From Undaria pinnatifida (taxonomy: Eukaryota > Sar > Phaeophyceae > Laminariales > Alariaceae): a DNA stretch of 64,000 bases. The position numbers and the translations under genes are program-made. Numbering within the stretch: the first letter of the stretch is position 1; each line of letters starts with the position of its first letter. Shown here one piece after another: positions 1 through 12,952 of the stretch. The stretch spans positions 1,892,001 through 1,956,000 of the forward strand of contig JABAKD010000011.1 of the NCBI GenBank assembly GCA_012845835.1, read 5' to 3'. The notes under the pieces were generated by a model, which was given only the letters and a program-made list of their open reading frames with translations, did not search any database and was not told where the DNA came from.

Positions 1-2470
1 CGACCAACGCCGTAGGGTATGACTGTGGGACACCTCGTTGCCGCATGTGGAATTCGGTTACAAAACGTTTTCACCGCCGGTGTCGCCGCCGGTTCACATA
101 GATAGCTCCCGACGGGATGCACCCCCCCCCCCTCCCTCGGCCTTACACCCCCTATGAAGACGTTTTTTTTTTTCAAGTTTATTCCTGAAGTAGAGTCTGC
201 CGCGTGACCACCTACTAGAGCACAGCGATGAGCACAACAGCAACGACGACAACAACAACAGCATTCAAGGCCACCGCAAGACCTACACTGCGACCAGCTA
301 ACTCGAAGCCAGCTGCAGAAGATAGTAATTTGCGGTCTGTAAAAGTTGCCGAAAGCCTACGGCACTCGCGCGTATCGGCTGGTGCGAGCACAACACACCA
401 CGCGCTCCCACACATGGTGTCCCTCATGGGGCGCCGAAAGTCTGCGCTGTCCGATGCGCTCACACAGATGTCCCTACCCACGGTACAACAAGGCATCTAA
501 TAAGAAGCAGAGAAACAAGGATAAACAGGCTTAATTTTTACAAGAACTTGAACAATCGGGAGCCATGATAGCCATCATGCTGCAGTTAGTGTAGAGCGCA
601 CCCTCTCGGAAATTACAAATCCAGCCTTGGTCAGTGTCTCTGTTTCTTATTGCGGTAGGTGTCCTGTCCTGGACTGCTACACGCCGTAGGTTAATGTGTG
701 CTTAACCTCCGTTTAAAAACGCATCCAGCTTTATCGCTGACAGTCTACTAGGAATTAGTGTAGGCTATTTTTTTTGGCAGATTCCTCTGCTGATCGTATG
801 AATAGCAGCGCTTTTGGAACTTTACGATCAATCGCAAGATAAGCGTGCTCAAGCCCTGCCCATACTACTCTATAGTTACATGGGGGAGTGCAGATCTCCA
901 AAAGTTTCGGTTGCGATTCGACAGAGTACCTACTAAGCCGGCTTCGACGCCAAACTTCAAAAATTGTCGAAGATACAATCTAACCTCTGGGTCGCTCAAC
1001 CAGTTCGCAAAACTTCTAAAATTTCGGTGGTTTTTACGTTTTCAGGAAATTTCGACGGGTGGTTATTCGCCCTCCGACGTGGTCATCGCCCGATGGAACC
1101 CCCCCCCCTTTGTCCCCTGGGGCCAGAACACGCCGGTGAGTTGTGCATCAATTCTAAAGAGGTCAAAACTAAGCCGAAAAACTTACCATTCATCTGTGTG
1201 TGGTTGCCAAGCTACGATACGCTGCTTCGATTTTCTCGGAACCTCCACGCGAACCTGTCTATAACGAGGAACCGTCGCGACATGCCTGTGACACAGATGT
1301 ATACAGGTACTGACTATCTGCCGCTGCTGTGCTTTCGGTACGCCCCTGTCAACCCTTAACCGGTTGTCCCGCCCTATACCAGATATCCCGCCGGGAGGAC
1401 ACTGCTGTTGTCGACCTATCGCGACACCTGATTGAGGAGTGCCTACCGTTGCCGTTGTACAAAGGCACCAATCATCATTTCACACTTTCGTGTTAATTTC
1501 AAAACCCCTTTGCCCTGGGCCGTTCTGCGGTGACCCCCTGCCAACTTTTCTTTGTTGAAATTGCCGGTTTTGGAACCCGATCCTGACCGTTTCTCCCGAA
1601 AAGCTCGGCATCCCTTGCCACCGCCACCCCGACACCATCGTTCGATAGCCCTTCCTTCGCAAACAAGAAAATAAATGAAGATACTTTTTCAAAGCATCCT
1701 TCCTCGTGTCGATCAGCCACGAGACGTTCGTTGAAGAAAAAAAGAAGAAAATCACTGTTTTTTTTGGGGGGGGGTACCTATCGTAGAATCAGTCTCCTCA
1801 AACATCGTGGGTGGGTGCAATTCCAAGGTACACCTCCTATCTAACTCCTAAGGCCAACTCTTACAAGAAAGTGACTTTGAAATCCAAAAAAAGGAGGTTT
1901 CACCACCTTCGCAGGCGTGTTTGACCCGGGGAACGAGGGAATTCGGGCCCGCTTTTTTCTAATTCGGACCGCTATTAGTACGTGGCCTTTTTGCGAGGCG
2001 CATCCAACGACGTTTGATGTTTCTTCAGGATAAAATGGAGTTTTCAACACCTTCTTCGCAGGCGATAGTCTACCGGGATCCTTTTGATGACGAAAAAGAC
2101 TGATCCTGATCCCACCTTTTCTTGTTAATTCCAGGTATGATGTGTATTGCGATTTCATCTTTTTTTCTTCCTCCATACAGATTGTATAGTAGCAGTGCGC
2201 AGCAAGAATATATGGACCGAAATCACCTCGGTAAGATGGTCCTGTTGACCGTCGTAGCAGCATCCAGGGGGGAGAGCCGTGGACCTATACATATCCCTCC
2301 ATAAAGCAGTGGTATCTTCTGCCAACCATTTCCTCCCCATTTCCTTTCCCCACATCTTCTCCTCCTTTTATCTACGAGGTACTGCTTCCTTTCCCTACGT
2401 ATGCTTTAGGTATCCTCAAAGAAGAAAACATCTATAAAAAATCGCTGGCGAAGAAGAAGTTTCACGAATC
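1..2470. other. No recognisable gene or repeat family
   Basis: Open frames here are short, overlap each other on both strands and resemble nothing I know. Homopolymer runs (poly-C near 121 and 1100, poly-T near 165, poly-G near 1768) are the only clear structure. Confidence 0.6.
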
Positions 2471-2545
2471 TTGCAAAGATGAGCATCGACCACTCAAGTG
2501 AATCAGCCGGTCGAAGAACCACAGCTGACGCATATTTTGAAGTAA
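2470..2545 (+). repeat. LTA-frame repeat, decayed copy
   Basis: CTTGCAAAGATGAGCATCGA followed some bases later by CACAGCTGACG. This is the same order as the better copies at 22636 and 48903, but with an internal insertion. Confidence 0.5.
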
Positions 2546-2853
2546 TTTCACCAAATCCCAGGAAGATTGCGACTTTACCTTGCCCCCAAACTTCATGGGT
2601 GGGTGCGGTTCCACAGTAGTAGTATCCCTCCCATGACATCGAACTCCCAAATAAGTAAGCGCAGCATAGCACATCATAAACATCAACCATACAAACCCTT
2701 TCTCCCGTCCATGCAACGTCACCGAGGACGACGTCTCCCTGCCCCTGTCGCAGAGGGCTCTCGAGAAATTACGAAGAAAAAACGACATTACCACCTGGAA
2801 AATACCGGGGCTAGCCAATGGTTCGGTTCACTTTTTCGCAGGTTGGGTCGAGC

Positions 2854-3031
2854 CAGGGTGACCCGACCCGACCCGTCCCGTCCCGTGAGGTGTGAAACCC
2901 TCCTGACCCGACCCGACCCGACCCGACCCGACCCGTGAGATTCTGGACACCTCCTGGCCCGATCCGACTCGACCCACGAGATAGTGAAAGCTTCCTGGCC
3001 TGACCCGCGGGTTGGGGCCGTGACCCGTGAA
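2854..3031. repeat. (GACCC)n pentanucleotide block
   Basis: Runs of GACCCGACCCG are broken by short spacers containing GTGAGATT or GTGAAA. The opposite strand reads as a false Gly-Ser-Gly-Arg-Val protein. The same block type recurs at 13570-13860. Confidence 0.85.
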
Positions 3032-3354
3032 AAGTCGTGGAAATGACCACCAATCGATCACAGTGCGAGGTGTGGGGTGGGGGGGATTTTTGTCGTTCTC
3101 TCTGAAACGCACTGAAAACGCCTTGCTTCTACGAATCAGGCAACTATTAAATTGGTACTTCGACGTATGGAGTGAGAATGGAGTTGTACATGATACGATG
3201 ATACCGATAAGCGAAAAAAAATCCAGTTGACACGATTTTTCGGTATGCGATGCATCGTCGCGTCCCGCAAAACAAAATCGTGTCGTTGTCAGCATCAAAA
3301 TATGAGGATGCCAGGGGACGAAGCAGAAGGCTACAAAACAGGACGCGGTCGATA

Positions 3355-3461
3355 ACGCATAGAAATATGCACATCGAAAGTTCGATATCGGATAGCAGGT
3401 ACTTCGATAACATAGAAATATGCACAACGAAAGTTCGATATCGGATACTTCGATATATCGA
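3355..3461 (+). repeat. Direct repeat of about 55 bp
   Basis: Two adjacent copies start CATAGAAATATGCACA and contain GAAAGTTCGATATCGGATA and ACTTCGATA. Not seen elsewhere in the window. Confidence 0.7.
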
Positions 3462-3525
3462 AGTTTCGATGCAACACCCACCACGACAGGTGACGATCAC
3501 GGATGGGAAGAGACCGGTACAACAC

Positions 3526-3890
3526 GCGTGCTACGATAGAGGTGCACTAGTTTTTTTTTCTCTTTTTTTCTGAGGTTCCTCAATTTGAGAGCTTAACGCC
3601 TTCACAACTGGAAACCCGTTTTAGGGACAAACCTACTTGAACACAGTATAGGGAGGGGTTTGGGGGCTCTAAAGGGGTCAAGACCTTTCCCTAAAGTATT
3701 GTTTGAAAGAAAAACACAAGCTTCGACCGGATGAAAAGCCTCATGGCGTAGGCATACAACGAGAAATCACGCAAAAAAAAACGGCCTATTATTTATTTAT
3801 TTTCCGACAATTTCGGGTTAAGGAGCCACGTCACTCAGAACACCCATTTCGGACGAAAAGTGCTACCGATGTAGTGGCACGCTTCCGAAC
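3526..3890 (-). mobile_element. GATAGAGGT inverted-repeat element, interrupted copy
   Basis: Begins CGCGTGCTACGATAGAGGTG and ends in a decayed GTAGTGGCACGC, with the family interior (CCGACAATTTCGGGTTAAGG). The interior is split by about 100 bp (roughly 3590-3700, GCTTAACGCCTTC...GGGGTCAAG) that also occurs near 63166-63260. Confidence 0.5.
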
Positions 3891-4799
3891 GTGAAACGGA
3901 TCTCCACACTCCCCCCGGCACGGTATAAGCCTTATCCAGTGCAGGGCAATCCTATTCCTAGCTGACGCAAGGACCGGGAACAATGGGTGCTGGGCTAGGC
4001 TGTACTTCTTGCTTGGTAAAACAGGGCCTTCTACGCTAGCTTCAGTATATTCATTGGATTCTTGAATACTTTTTTCCCCTGTGAATCCCAGCCTCTGCCT
4101 TTCTTGGTGGCTGTTTCCTCCGCTGTCCTGTCCTGCATAGTATTGTGGATACATTTGCAACCCGAAAATCAATGCGCGGCGTGGTCTTTAACGTCCACCA
4201 CCCCAGCAATAAGGAGAAAACCACTCCTCATCATCATGCAGGTACTGCGCGACACAAACAGAAAAACGCAATAGCGTCCACGATCATGCGTGTTTTCGCA
4301 GTAACGTCCACGATCATGTATGTTTTGGTGGCTCGTGCACAATAAATTCACGCATAAAACGATTTTTTTTTTTTTTTTTTCAACACGTTCTTCTTCGTTT
4401 CCCCAAAATATGCGGGGAAGATCAAGATCGGACCACGGCTGCGGCGGCAGAAGCAGGGGTAATCATGAGCATGCATGGTCGTAGTTTGTCAGACCATGGA
4501 CCCTCACACACCCTTGCTATATCGGCATAGAGCACGTCGGGCTTCCACCGGCCAGGCAGACATTGATTGCGTGCACCAAACGCGAAACTCTTTGAGGCGG
4601 AAGGCTGTTTTCTCTCGGCCGGGGGTTTTGTTAGTGGGTGAGATGGCGCACGTCCCACACTATCGGGAGGGGTTACTTTTCAAGGGTGGCTATCTCCGCC
4701 GCACCTGATCCCCAGATATCATGTCGGTTGTTCGATATCCTCGCGCATCCACATACAACGAACGGAAGCTTGCGTTGCTGGAGTAGTAACGGTGAGCGC
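3891..4799. other. No gene seen; one short direct repeat
   Basis: Contains two copies of GCGTCCACGATCATG-type sequence at 4274-4325 and a poly-T tract at 4364-4380. Nothing coding is recognised. Confidence 0.5.
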
Positions 4800-4997
4800 C
4801 GGTAGGGACAGCTCGGGCTGTCGATACCGCGGGAACAACTGAAGGATACACGCCTGCTAGCGCTGGGTTGCGAACCAAAATTGAGTTCAGTTTGACAAAC
4901 GGCCTGTACTAAAATACGCGGAAGTGCGGTGAGCTTAAGCTTTGTTTGTTTTTGTCCCCATCCGCCGGAGGATTAAAAAAAAAAAAAAAAAACATCG
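4800..4997 (+). mobile_element. Poly(A)-tailed short retroelement, copy 1
   Basis: GTAGGGACAGCTC, then AATACGCGGAAGTG and CATCCGCCGGAGGAT, ending in an A run. It matches 40671-40862, which has the same order and its own A tail. The 3' poly(A) points to retroposition. No tRNA-like promoter was recognised. Confidence 0.55.
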
Positions 4998-5569
4998 GCG
5001 AGCGGCATCAAGGGTGAGCTGCACGCGCTATACATTTTTAGGACCGACGCACGGTACGGTAGACGATGTTGATGTAGAAATTTCCGTATGACAGTTACTC
5101 ATATCAGTTTCGTGCCGGTTCGGGCTGTTGGCCTATTGTGGGACACCTATAGTACTTGGGTTGTATCCTTGATGGTAGACTGTGAGCTCTTCTCGACACC
5201 GGCTCACTTCACGACTTGCCTCTACCCTGTGTTGGGAGAGACGGAACACAATGGCCTGAAACCTACCCAGCCTGGAGCTAACGAATAGAGGTGAGGTACA
5301 CCAAACGTTTTTCTGGGGCTCCTAACCCCTCGAGGAGGCATATGCCTTTTCCTAGACACAAAATCCGAGAAAATAGGAAAGTGATGCCTACGAACAACTC
5401 GTATGGGCCTAGATATATATCGAAAAATATTTATTCTTTAAAAAGTCCAATGATACAGCAGCACTATATAGGGGTCCCCCAGTAAGGCCGTAGTGTGCGA
5501 GAGCAACATGACCCGCCTTGTAGAGGGGAGCCGCCGTATTCATTCCGGGTTATGAGTGCAATTTCCCCT

Positions 5570-5872
5570 GTTGTTGTTGCGCCCGACGCATGCTACGATA
5601 GAGGTAACAGTTTGGTGTGAAACGGTTTCTGGACGACGGAGCTCCTTAACCCAAAAAAAAACGTCGGAAAAAAAAAAAAAACAGGCCATTCTTTTTTTTT
5701 TTGCACGATTCTTGTTGTGTTGTCTAAGCCATGTTTTTTTTTGTTTTTTTTCATCCGGTACGAGCAGTTTTGATTTTCTCGAACAACAAATCAGTTTTTT
5801 GGGAGAAATCGTAAGCTCCCAAATCGAGGGGTAGTATTAGAAAAAAAAGTGGTGCACCTCTATCGACAGGCG
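5570..5872 (+). mobile_element. GATAGAGGT inverted-repeat element
   Basis: Starts GCATGCTACGATAGAGGT and ends AGTGGTGCACCTCTATCG. Its interior has GACGGAGCTCCTTAACCC, CATCCGGTACGAGCAG and AGCTCCCAAATCG, matching 14680 and 46315. It is about 300 bp, expanded by A and T runs, with no coding capacity: a MITE-like element. Confidence 0.65.
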
Positions 5873-5945
5873 ATTTTGACCGCCTTACTCAGAACGCCTT
5901 ACTGTATTACAAATATTTTGGCTCAGACGCGCTACGATACCCCTT

Positions 5946-6527
5946 TCGTTTAGCTCGTGTCAGCATCTTGTTCCAGCGGCTCCAGGTCTCTCGCGCGAGC
6001 GAGCGTCCATCCCATCAGCTTTTATGCGTTTCGTGTTGCGCGACGTGCCCTGCAGGGCGTTTTTGGTCAAGCTCGCGTTTTTTAAAGGGAGGTACAGGGC
6101 CGTTCGCGTCTGTAGCCTAAACCCGTGTTAGTTATGAGGCACTACAATATCCACTAGACCGCTTATTCAGGGCCGTTCGCGCCAGTAGCTTAGATTCGTG
6201 TTAGTTATGAGGCACTGCAATATCCACTAGACAACTTATCCTTTCGTACAGCACGTGTCAGCATCTTGTTCCAGCGGCTCCACGTCTCTAGCGCGACCGT
6301 CTATCCCATCAGCTTTTGTGCGTTTGTGTTGCGCGACGTGCATCTGCAGGGCGTTATTGGTCAAGCTCGCATTTTGTAAAGGGGCCGTTCGCGCCTGTAG
6401 CCTAAACCCGTGTTGGTTATGAGGCACTACAATATCCACTAGACCGCTTATTCAGGGCCGTTCGCGCCAGTAGCTTAGAGCCGTGTTAGTTATGAGGCAC
6501 TACAATATCCACTAGACCGCTCATTCA
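5946..6527. repeat. Two tandem units of about 290 bp
   Basis: Copy 2 begins near 6238 with CAGCACGTGTCAGCATCTTG. Each unit ends in two ~70-bp subrepeats, GGGCCGTTCGCGCC...GAGGCACT.CAATATCCACTAGAC. On the minus strand the subrepeat reads GGTCTAGTGGATATTG, like the A box of a tRNA, so it may derive from a tRNA-type SINE. Confidence 0.75.
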
Positions 6528-6810
6528 CTATATGTGACTATGTGGTCTAGTGGGGAGTTCTATATAACTAACAACTTAAATACTCTGGGACTCGTACCAG
6601 GCATGTGTCACCACTCTCGCCTAGCATTGATCTCCTGGGACCTCCCTCGCCACTGGGCAAGCGTCTAGGAATACACCGCCACAACAATTCAAAATGTTCT
6701 CTGGCGTGCACGCTTGAAAATAATAAATGTGAAGCCGGCGAGATTTGAACTCACAATCACATGTTTAGTTTTGAGTCACACTAGCGACTACGTGGTCTAG
6801 TGGATAGTTT
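6528..6810. repeat. tRNA-like SINE remnants
   Basis: Two GTGGTCTAGTGG boxes (near 6541 and 6791) and, on the minus strand, GAGTTCAAATCTCGCCGGC near 6735, a B-box-like sequence. They do not fold together into one tRNA that I can draw, so they look like broken SINEs. Confidence 0.45.
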
Positions 6811-7092
6811 TGGTGTAGAGAAAATGGGGTTTCTCCGCTTGCCGTAACTTGGGGTCATCACACGCTGTCTTTAGTGGGCGCGCTTCTCGCCATAGCTGAC
6901 TGAGTGGAAAGGTGTTCGTTTCTGAGCTACCGGGCAAAAAAGTCACAATTGTTTTTTAGTGGGTAGCCCAATTTAAGGGCGCCCAGGATGTAAGAGCGTT
7001 CGGGACGTAAGAGAGGTCAAAGATAGACATGTCCGCCTACACTAAATAAAAGCTGCTGGTATTTAATTTATGTCTCACTAAAGATAATAGCA

Positions 7093-7400
7093 ATGTGCCG
7101 GTCGCCCCGGTGGTCTAGTGCTTAACCTCGAGTGATACCAAGGTTGGAGTCAGGGGTTCGAATCTCGATACGGAGATTTCTATTTCTAGAAACACCGGCT
7201 GTCGAGAGCTCTCTATACCGTGGGTAAGCGCAATTCGCGGGAGTCGGCGAGGGAAGAGAGCGCTGTACCCTTCTCGCGATAAAAAGGAAGGCGCGTACCG
7301 TAGTGGGAAGGGAGGAGAAGCGCCTGCTCGGTGACCCCGGGTCGGGGTAGCGCCTAGGGACGGAGAAGGAGATATGAAAAGTGCGAAGATAACGGACGGG
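7093..7400 (+). mobile_element. tRNA-derived SINE, TCTAGTG subfamily
   Basis: GTGCCGGTCGCCCCGG head, A box TGGTCTAGTGC at 7111 and B box GGTTCGAATC at 7155-7164, spaced as in a tRNA. It is followed by the family body (GCGATAAAAAGGAAGG, CGTACCGTAGTGGGAAGG, GTGACCCCGGG). The related copy is at 48194. Confidence 0.8.
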
Positions 7401-7891
7401 ATAAGCAAAAACAAAAGCGTAGCTAAGAGCGCCTGTTTTCGCTTTGTCATGGAGTGTTCTTAAATCGGGGAGCCCACTCACCGTTGTACCGCGTAACACG
7501 CATGGCGACATGCACACACATTCTCGGACGTGTTTCCAAGCCGTTTTTTTCAGGCAACCGGGAGAGTGCGAGCATCGAGGGATGACGCGTGTCACGATAG
7601 CGGAAACGATATTTGAGCTAGAACATCTGCTTAGCCCTTTTAGCACCGCACTCCCGACACGAGGGGACAAAACACTCGGGAGTCAAGAGACTAGAAGCCT
7701 TTCTGGGGGTTGGAAATGAGCGGGATTCATAACTCCCAAATCGTCGGGGAAATATATACTGGAGTATTAAAGGAACAAAATTGGCAACAAAACTTTTTTT
7801 GTATGCCTCTAGTAGCGCTAGGGCCACGGGAGGGTTTGTTCCACATCACAAAAAATATATATTTTTCGGTTTACGCTAAAAATCGTTTTTG

Positions 7892-7970
7892 GGGTGACGT
7901 TTTTTGACGTTTTTTGACGTTTTTTGACGTATTTGACGTATTTGACGTGTTTGACGTGTTTGACGTATTT
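7892..7970 (+). repeat. TTTTGACG minisatellite
   Basis: About nine units of (T)nGACGT with T-run lengths from 3 to 6 (TTTTTTGACG then GTATTTGACG and GTGTTTGACG). Confidence 0.85.
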
Positions 7971-8369
7971 GAAATAGAGTTCCTCAAGTGAGGAGCCTCG
8001 GAAAAGAAAAATGGTTGTTGCACCTGGACCGTAGCTTGTGTCCGATGCGTTTATGGTATGGAACACGCCGACTGGATTTTTGGAAAACTGTAGCTTCGGC
8101 TATTTTACAACAGCCTAACTCATCGGCTGACAACATACCGAGGTGGGTTGTGTGCGTAACCGCACTCTCGAGAGTCAACGATGAGGGAACACCTCAGAGT
8201 GCCCCTCGATGGAGTGTCTCGTCTTGCGAGGTATGCGGTCTTTGTCCTCCAGGTAGTTAGTAAAGTCAGGTTAGGCCTTGTAACATAAGCGGTGGTGTAC
8301 TGAAAATTATAGGTTCTCTCGTTGTGCTGTTAATCCAGCGAGACCTTCACCCACCCTGATAAGCGTTAT

Positions 8370-8680
8370 GATGAGCCGGTCGCCCCGGTGGCGTACCAGG
8401 TTATCCTCGAGCCTGGTATAGGTCAGTTTCGTGAGTTCGAGCCCCGCCGAGTGCATATTCGTATAAATTCGTGGGGACTTTTTCTTGTGCACAAATTGAC
8501 GTGCGGAAAGCTCGAGAGCGTGAGTTAGCGACACTCGATGAAGAATCGACGAGCAGTGGGATTGCTGAACCCTATGCGCGATAAAAATTGAAGGAAAGAA
8601 CCGGGGGGGGAGAAGGGACGACTCCTGTGACCACGGCTTGTCCAGAAGCTGGCAAGTAGAAGTGTGCAAAAAAAAAAAAA
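8370..8680 (+). mobile_element. tRNA-derived SINE, GCGTACCAGG subfamily
   Basis: Starts CCGGTCGCCCCGGTGGCGTA, with a B-box-like AGTTCGAGCCC at 8434. The body has CAAATTGACGTGCGGAAAGC and CGATAAAAATTGAAGG, and the end is GTGACCACGGCTTGTCCAG, then AAGCTGG and an A run. Copies at 27388 and 42742 match throughout. Confidence 0.82.
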
Positions 8681-9039
8681 TGGTATCCTCGCACCCTCGT
8701 GGTTTTCCATGCATCTGCATATGATATATAATTTTTTATAATATAACGTGGTAGCCTGAGTGACCCGAGACATCTGGGTGGTTGACGGCAACTTACGCAA
8801 GTAGGCTTGTCTGAACACGTCGGCTCTCAGGAGATTTCGACCCACCCGGGCATGCTTTATTATGCCCCCCTTGAAATTTGTTCGAGTCCCTTGCGGATTT
8901 ACTATCGTGACGTATGAAGAGTGGTTATATATACTTCACAAATTGAAATGCTACAAAGGCTGAAAAAGTCAATAGATTGTGAGACGTTTCGGAACTAGTA
9001 GATAAAAACGATAAAGGCAAACAATCCAAAGGGGGGCGG

Positions 9040-9190
9040 GGGGAAACCCGCTTCCAACCCCCCGCCCCCCCCCCCCGCCCTCCCCCCAGCCCCTCCCCCC
9101 CCCCTCTTTACCCCCTTTGTCCCCCCCTCCCCCATGGTCCCCTCCTCCCCCTTTCTCTTTTTCCCCTCCCTCCCCAATACACAGAAATAT
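9040..9190. repeat. Polypyrimidine (C-rich) tract
   Basis: Nearly pure C/T with C runs up to about ten. It gives false Gly-rich frames on the other strand. Confidence 0.85.
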
Positions 9191-9996
9191 GCCACATGCG
9201 TCCACACACACAAGAAGTATAGTATAATGCTGCGACCTTGTATACCCTCACCACAAACTCACTAACCCCCCCCCCACACACCTTAGGTTAAAAAGATGTT
9301 ATCAAACTTCACACTGCTACGAAAGGCTAATGTAGCCGTCCAATTGGTAGGAAAATCGGAACCAGTAGATAGACAAGAGACAAAGCACCGGATTCCCCCC
9401 CCCCGCGCCCCTCCCTCCCTTCCTAGCCGATTAAACATAACTATCTCATAGGTTTAAACTCCTTTTCTTCCCCCCACTACCCCACCGCCTCCCTCCCTGG
9501 CCGCAAATAAACATGCCACAGGTTTAAACACATGAAAAGTATCATATAACACTGCAATATCTGTCGCGTTAAACCTCCCACTACTTCGTCCACACCAAAG
9601 TATTCAATAAGCAGGCTAATCACATACCTTCTTGTACACTTTCATTCCAAGGCTTCAACCCTAGCCTCGCGAAGTATTCCTATTCAACCCACACAGTGTA
9701 GCAAAAAAAAGAATACACCCATAGCCAAACTATGAACAGTGACGGTATTTTAAGTGTATTATGATACCACTACAACCCATAGTTGTCAAGGTTGGTTGTT
9801 GCATGTTTATCTCCAGGGATAAATATGCATTTAATCACATTTGACAAAATCCGCGAGGGGGAACGTTGAAAATTCCAAACGTCCCTCGCAACTTAGTTTT
9901 TAGCCCCCCGAAGCATTTTTCTCGGCGTACATCAATACGTTTTGCGGATATGCACAACAGGCCACCCCCCCAACCACTGTAAACTAGTATGTATTT
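9190..9996. other. No gene seen
   Basis: C-rich patches near 9265, 9396 and 9470, no coding frame of note and no family repeat recognised. Confidence 0.5.
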
Positions 9997-10345
9997 GAAA
10001 ACACCACTCTGAAACAACACGATCACGAAGTCTAGAACATCACCCAAAACATACACGTATAGCAACAACCACGCAAACACAAAATAATACGTGTTCAAAA
10101 ACACCACTTTGAAACAACACGATAACGAAGCCTAGAACATCAACTAAACCATACACGTGTGGCAACATCCACGCGGACACAAATAATATGTATTTGAGAA
10201 CACCATTCTGAAACAACACGATAACGAAGCCTAGAACATCAACCAAAACATACACATGTAGCAACAACCACGTGGACACGAAATAATATGTATTCGAAAA
10301 CACCCCTCTGAAACAACACGATAACGAAGTCTAGAACATCAACCA
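9990..10345. repeat. Tandem repeat, period about 100 bp
   Basis: GAAACAACACGATAACGAAG recurs at about 10010, 10111, 10210 and 10310. Each unit includes CTAGAACATCA, ACATACACGT, and GCAACAACCACG with AATAATATGTATT. Four diverged units. Confidence 0.88.
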
Positions 10346-10989
10346 AGTATGCCCCCACACTAAAACCACATACACGTCTACATACGAAACCCAGTCAAAA
10401 GATGGAACCCATGTACCCTGGATTCCAAATTGAGGTCCCTACGACTCAGAAGCATCGCATAGTCTACATATAGTCTTTACACACCCCTAAAATACGTCAA
10501 AACTGCTCGTTGCCAAATACCAGGTTCATCAAGAGCGCAAGAACAAACAGAACAAGAGACGAGGTAATCGTAGCAGCGCCCATCATTATAGCATTCGGCC
10601 GCCACATCACCTCCTTTGCAATTGGTTTTGGGCATCAGCGAACTGGGTCCAACGCATGCCCGTAGTGTTTTAGGTGGAGTGAGGAGCGGTAGTAAAAATG
10701 AAGTGCGCTGCTCGATAACCTGTTCCTGACCGTCGGTATACTAAACAATCTTCGGGCCGCGCCTCCTCTCTATCAGGTGTGTGAGAAATTTTATTTGTCG
10801 TTTTCAAGCAAGCGGTTGCGTTGACATATACTACCTGGCTTGATGTAAAGGAAAGGAACACCACTCAGCGATCATCTACTACGCGCTAGGGCATGTTTTC
10901 ATTAGCACCACTAACAAGAACACCAGACATGGACGCGACATCTACAGGACCACAACATCTTCGACGACCTTGGGGAGAAAACAGGGCGT

Positions 10990-11612
10990 ATAATCGTACT
11001 AACAATAACAATGTGAAAAAGAAGTAGACAGATATGTTAACACTGCGGTAGACCACACTACCAACCTATTACGCAGGGTATTTCGTGCCTCCGGCCGTTT
11101 GCATGAACGCCTGACAACCTCTACCAAACGCAGTAGCATATGCCTAACAAAGTAAAGTCACCCTCGCGTTCAATAGTGGTGACATCGCATGCCCACGTCA
11201 CCTCGCTTGGTGTATTTGTAAGATGTATCTCTCTCTTAGATTTGGCGACCTCAGAGCCCCACATCGGCACGGTAAAAATCATAGGCGTAAAATCGTATAT
11301 GTGAGACAATAATAATGTGAAAAGGAGGTACAGACAGATATGTTAAAATTGCGGTAAAGTACAAACTTATGACGTAGGGTATTCCGTACATACCGTCTGC
11401 ATGATCGCCTCCCAACCTATGCCAAGCGAAGTATGACTAACGAAGTAACGTAATTGAGCGCGTGTACACTAAGCGTCCCTTTCAAAACAATACCGATTCG
11501 CATTTCCCTTTCGTTCTCAATTCATGACGGTGACATTGCATGACCACATCACCTCGCCTGTTGTATTTGGCAATATGTATCTCTTTCCTATAATTTGCGA
11601 TGTCAGAAAATA
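10990..11612. repeat. Two diverged tandem units of about 300 bp
   Basis: 10990-11265 and 11304-11612 share, in order, AATAATGTGAAAA, CAGATATGTTAA, GGGTATT.CGT, TGACAT.GCATG and GTCACCTCGC. Each ends in GTATCTCT and a GCGA...TCAGA motif. Confidence 0.7.
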
Positions 11613-11861
11613 ATGGTATCTACATGATTTTACCTATCGATTGAAATATTCTATCTTTCGATCCATGTGCAATAACAAATTGTGAAGCTTTTGACACGTT
11701 GTTTACTACACCTAAGAACTGGGGTGCATACTACATGTAACATCAAACCTTCTAGAATAATAAACATTACCAGGCGGGTGATATAAAGGGGTGTCTTCTT
11801 GCTGCAACCGTCAGGTTCGTCCCCTTTAAGGGTTTATAGTTTCCGCGCACATATTGAAATG

Positions 11862-12952
11862 CCCCCCCCCCCCCCCCCCCCCCCCCGGTCCCTCTTGTTC
11901 AAACGCCCCACCTGAAATCAAAATCTACCAGAGTAGTAAACACTACCAGCCAGCTGCTATCATCTCATTATCCATCTAGCCATCCATGCCGTAGCTCCAA
12001 CTCATCTCCGCCCTCCCCCCCCCCTTTTGTTCCCCGCCCAGTTCGTTCAAACGCCCCACTTACAATCGAAATCGGCCAGAGTAATAAACACTTCTAAGCA
12101 ATTGATATCACGTCATTGTCTTTCTAGCCATCCATGACGTAGCTTTCATTCATCCCCCCTCCCCCCCTCCAACGCCCCCTCCTTCCCCACACCCCGCACG
12201 ATCGCCTAGATCCAGCACCGCGCGTATAGCAATGCTCTTGCATATATGCTTAATACGCGCGATCGGAGGATCACACACAATGTTGCGAAGATCAGTGTCG
12301 ACCAAATCCTTGATCTCATAGCTGGAGTGTATTTTAATATTGTATGTGACCTAAACCTCTTGAAAACCCTTCCCGCCCCCGCCCCCCCCCCCCTTTTTTT
12401 TTTCCTCGCTCTCTCTTGCTTAAACGCCCCACCTAAAATCGAAATCCGCCAGAGTAATAAACACTTCCACGCACTGGATATCGCCTCATTATCGTTTTAG
12501 AGCCGTCCATGCCACTGCTGCAATCCCCCCCCCCCCCAACGCCCCCAACGCCCCCTCCTTCCCCACCACCCGCACCATCGCCTAGACCTAGCACCACGCG
12601 TAAAGCAAACCCCTACATCTATGCGACCTAAAGCCCTCCGCCCCCGCCCCCCGCCCCCCCCCGCCACATCCCCCCCCCCTCCCCCACAGGAAGGATTTAA
12701 AGTTTCCACGCACAAATTGAGCTGCCCCACCCGTCCCCTCCCCCCCCTCTCCCCCTCCCGACCCCCTTTTGACCAAAATCAGGCCCCCACGTCCTTCAAA
12801 ACTCCTCCCTCCTCTCACCGGTTATTCGACTTACAGGATTCACTTGATAAACTGATGCATTTCCTTCCATAGCTGTCAGATTTTGTCCCCCTCAGAAACG
12901 GGTTTTATAGTTTCCGCGCACAGACCGCCTAATATCACCCTGTTGACCCTGA
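11862..12952. repeat. Poly-C-separated tandem block, 150-200 bp units
   Basis: Units carry CGCCCCACCT.AAATCGAAAT, AGAGTAATAAACACT and CCATCCATGCCGTAGCT. They also have CCCCCTCCTTCCCCACC and CGCCTAGACCTAGCACCACG, and are separated by C runs (one of about 25 C at 11862). The same block is duplicated at 25740-26760. Confidence 0.82.
12246..12345 (+). repeat. LTAG-frame repeat copy
   Basis: TAATACGCGCGATCGGAGGA leads to a degenerate reading ISVDQILDLIAGVYF. It lies inside the poly-C block. Confidence 0.6.

Noticed and set aside
2828-3031. Gly-Ser-Arg-Val repeat protein
   Set aside because: Translation of the (GACCC)n block. The period is 5 and frames are open only because the repeat has no stop.
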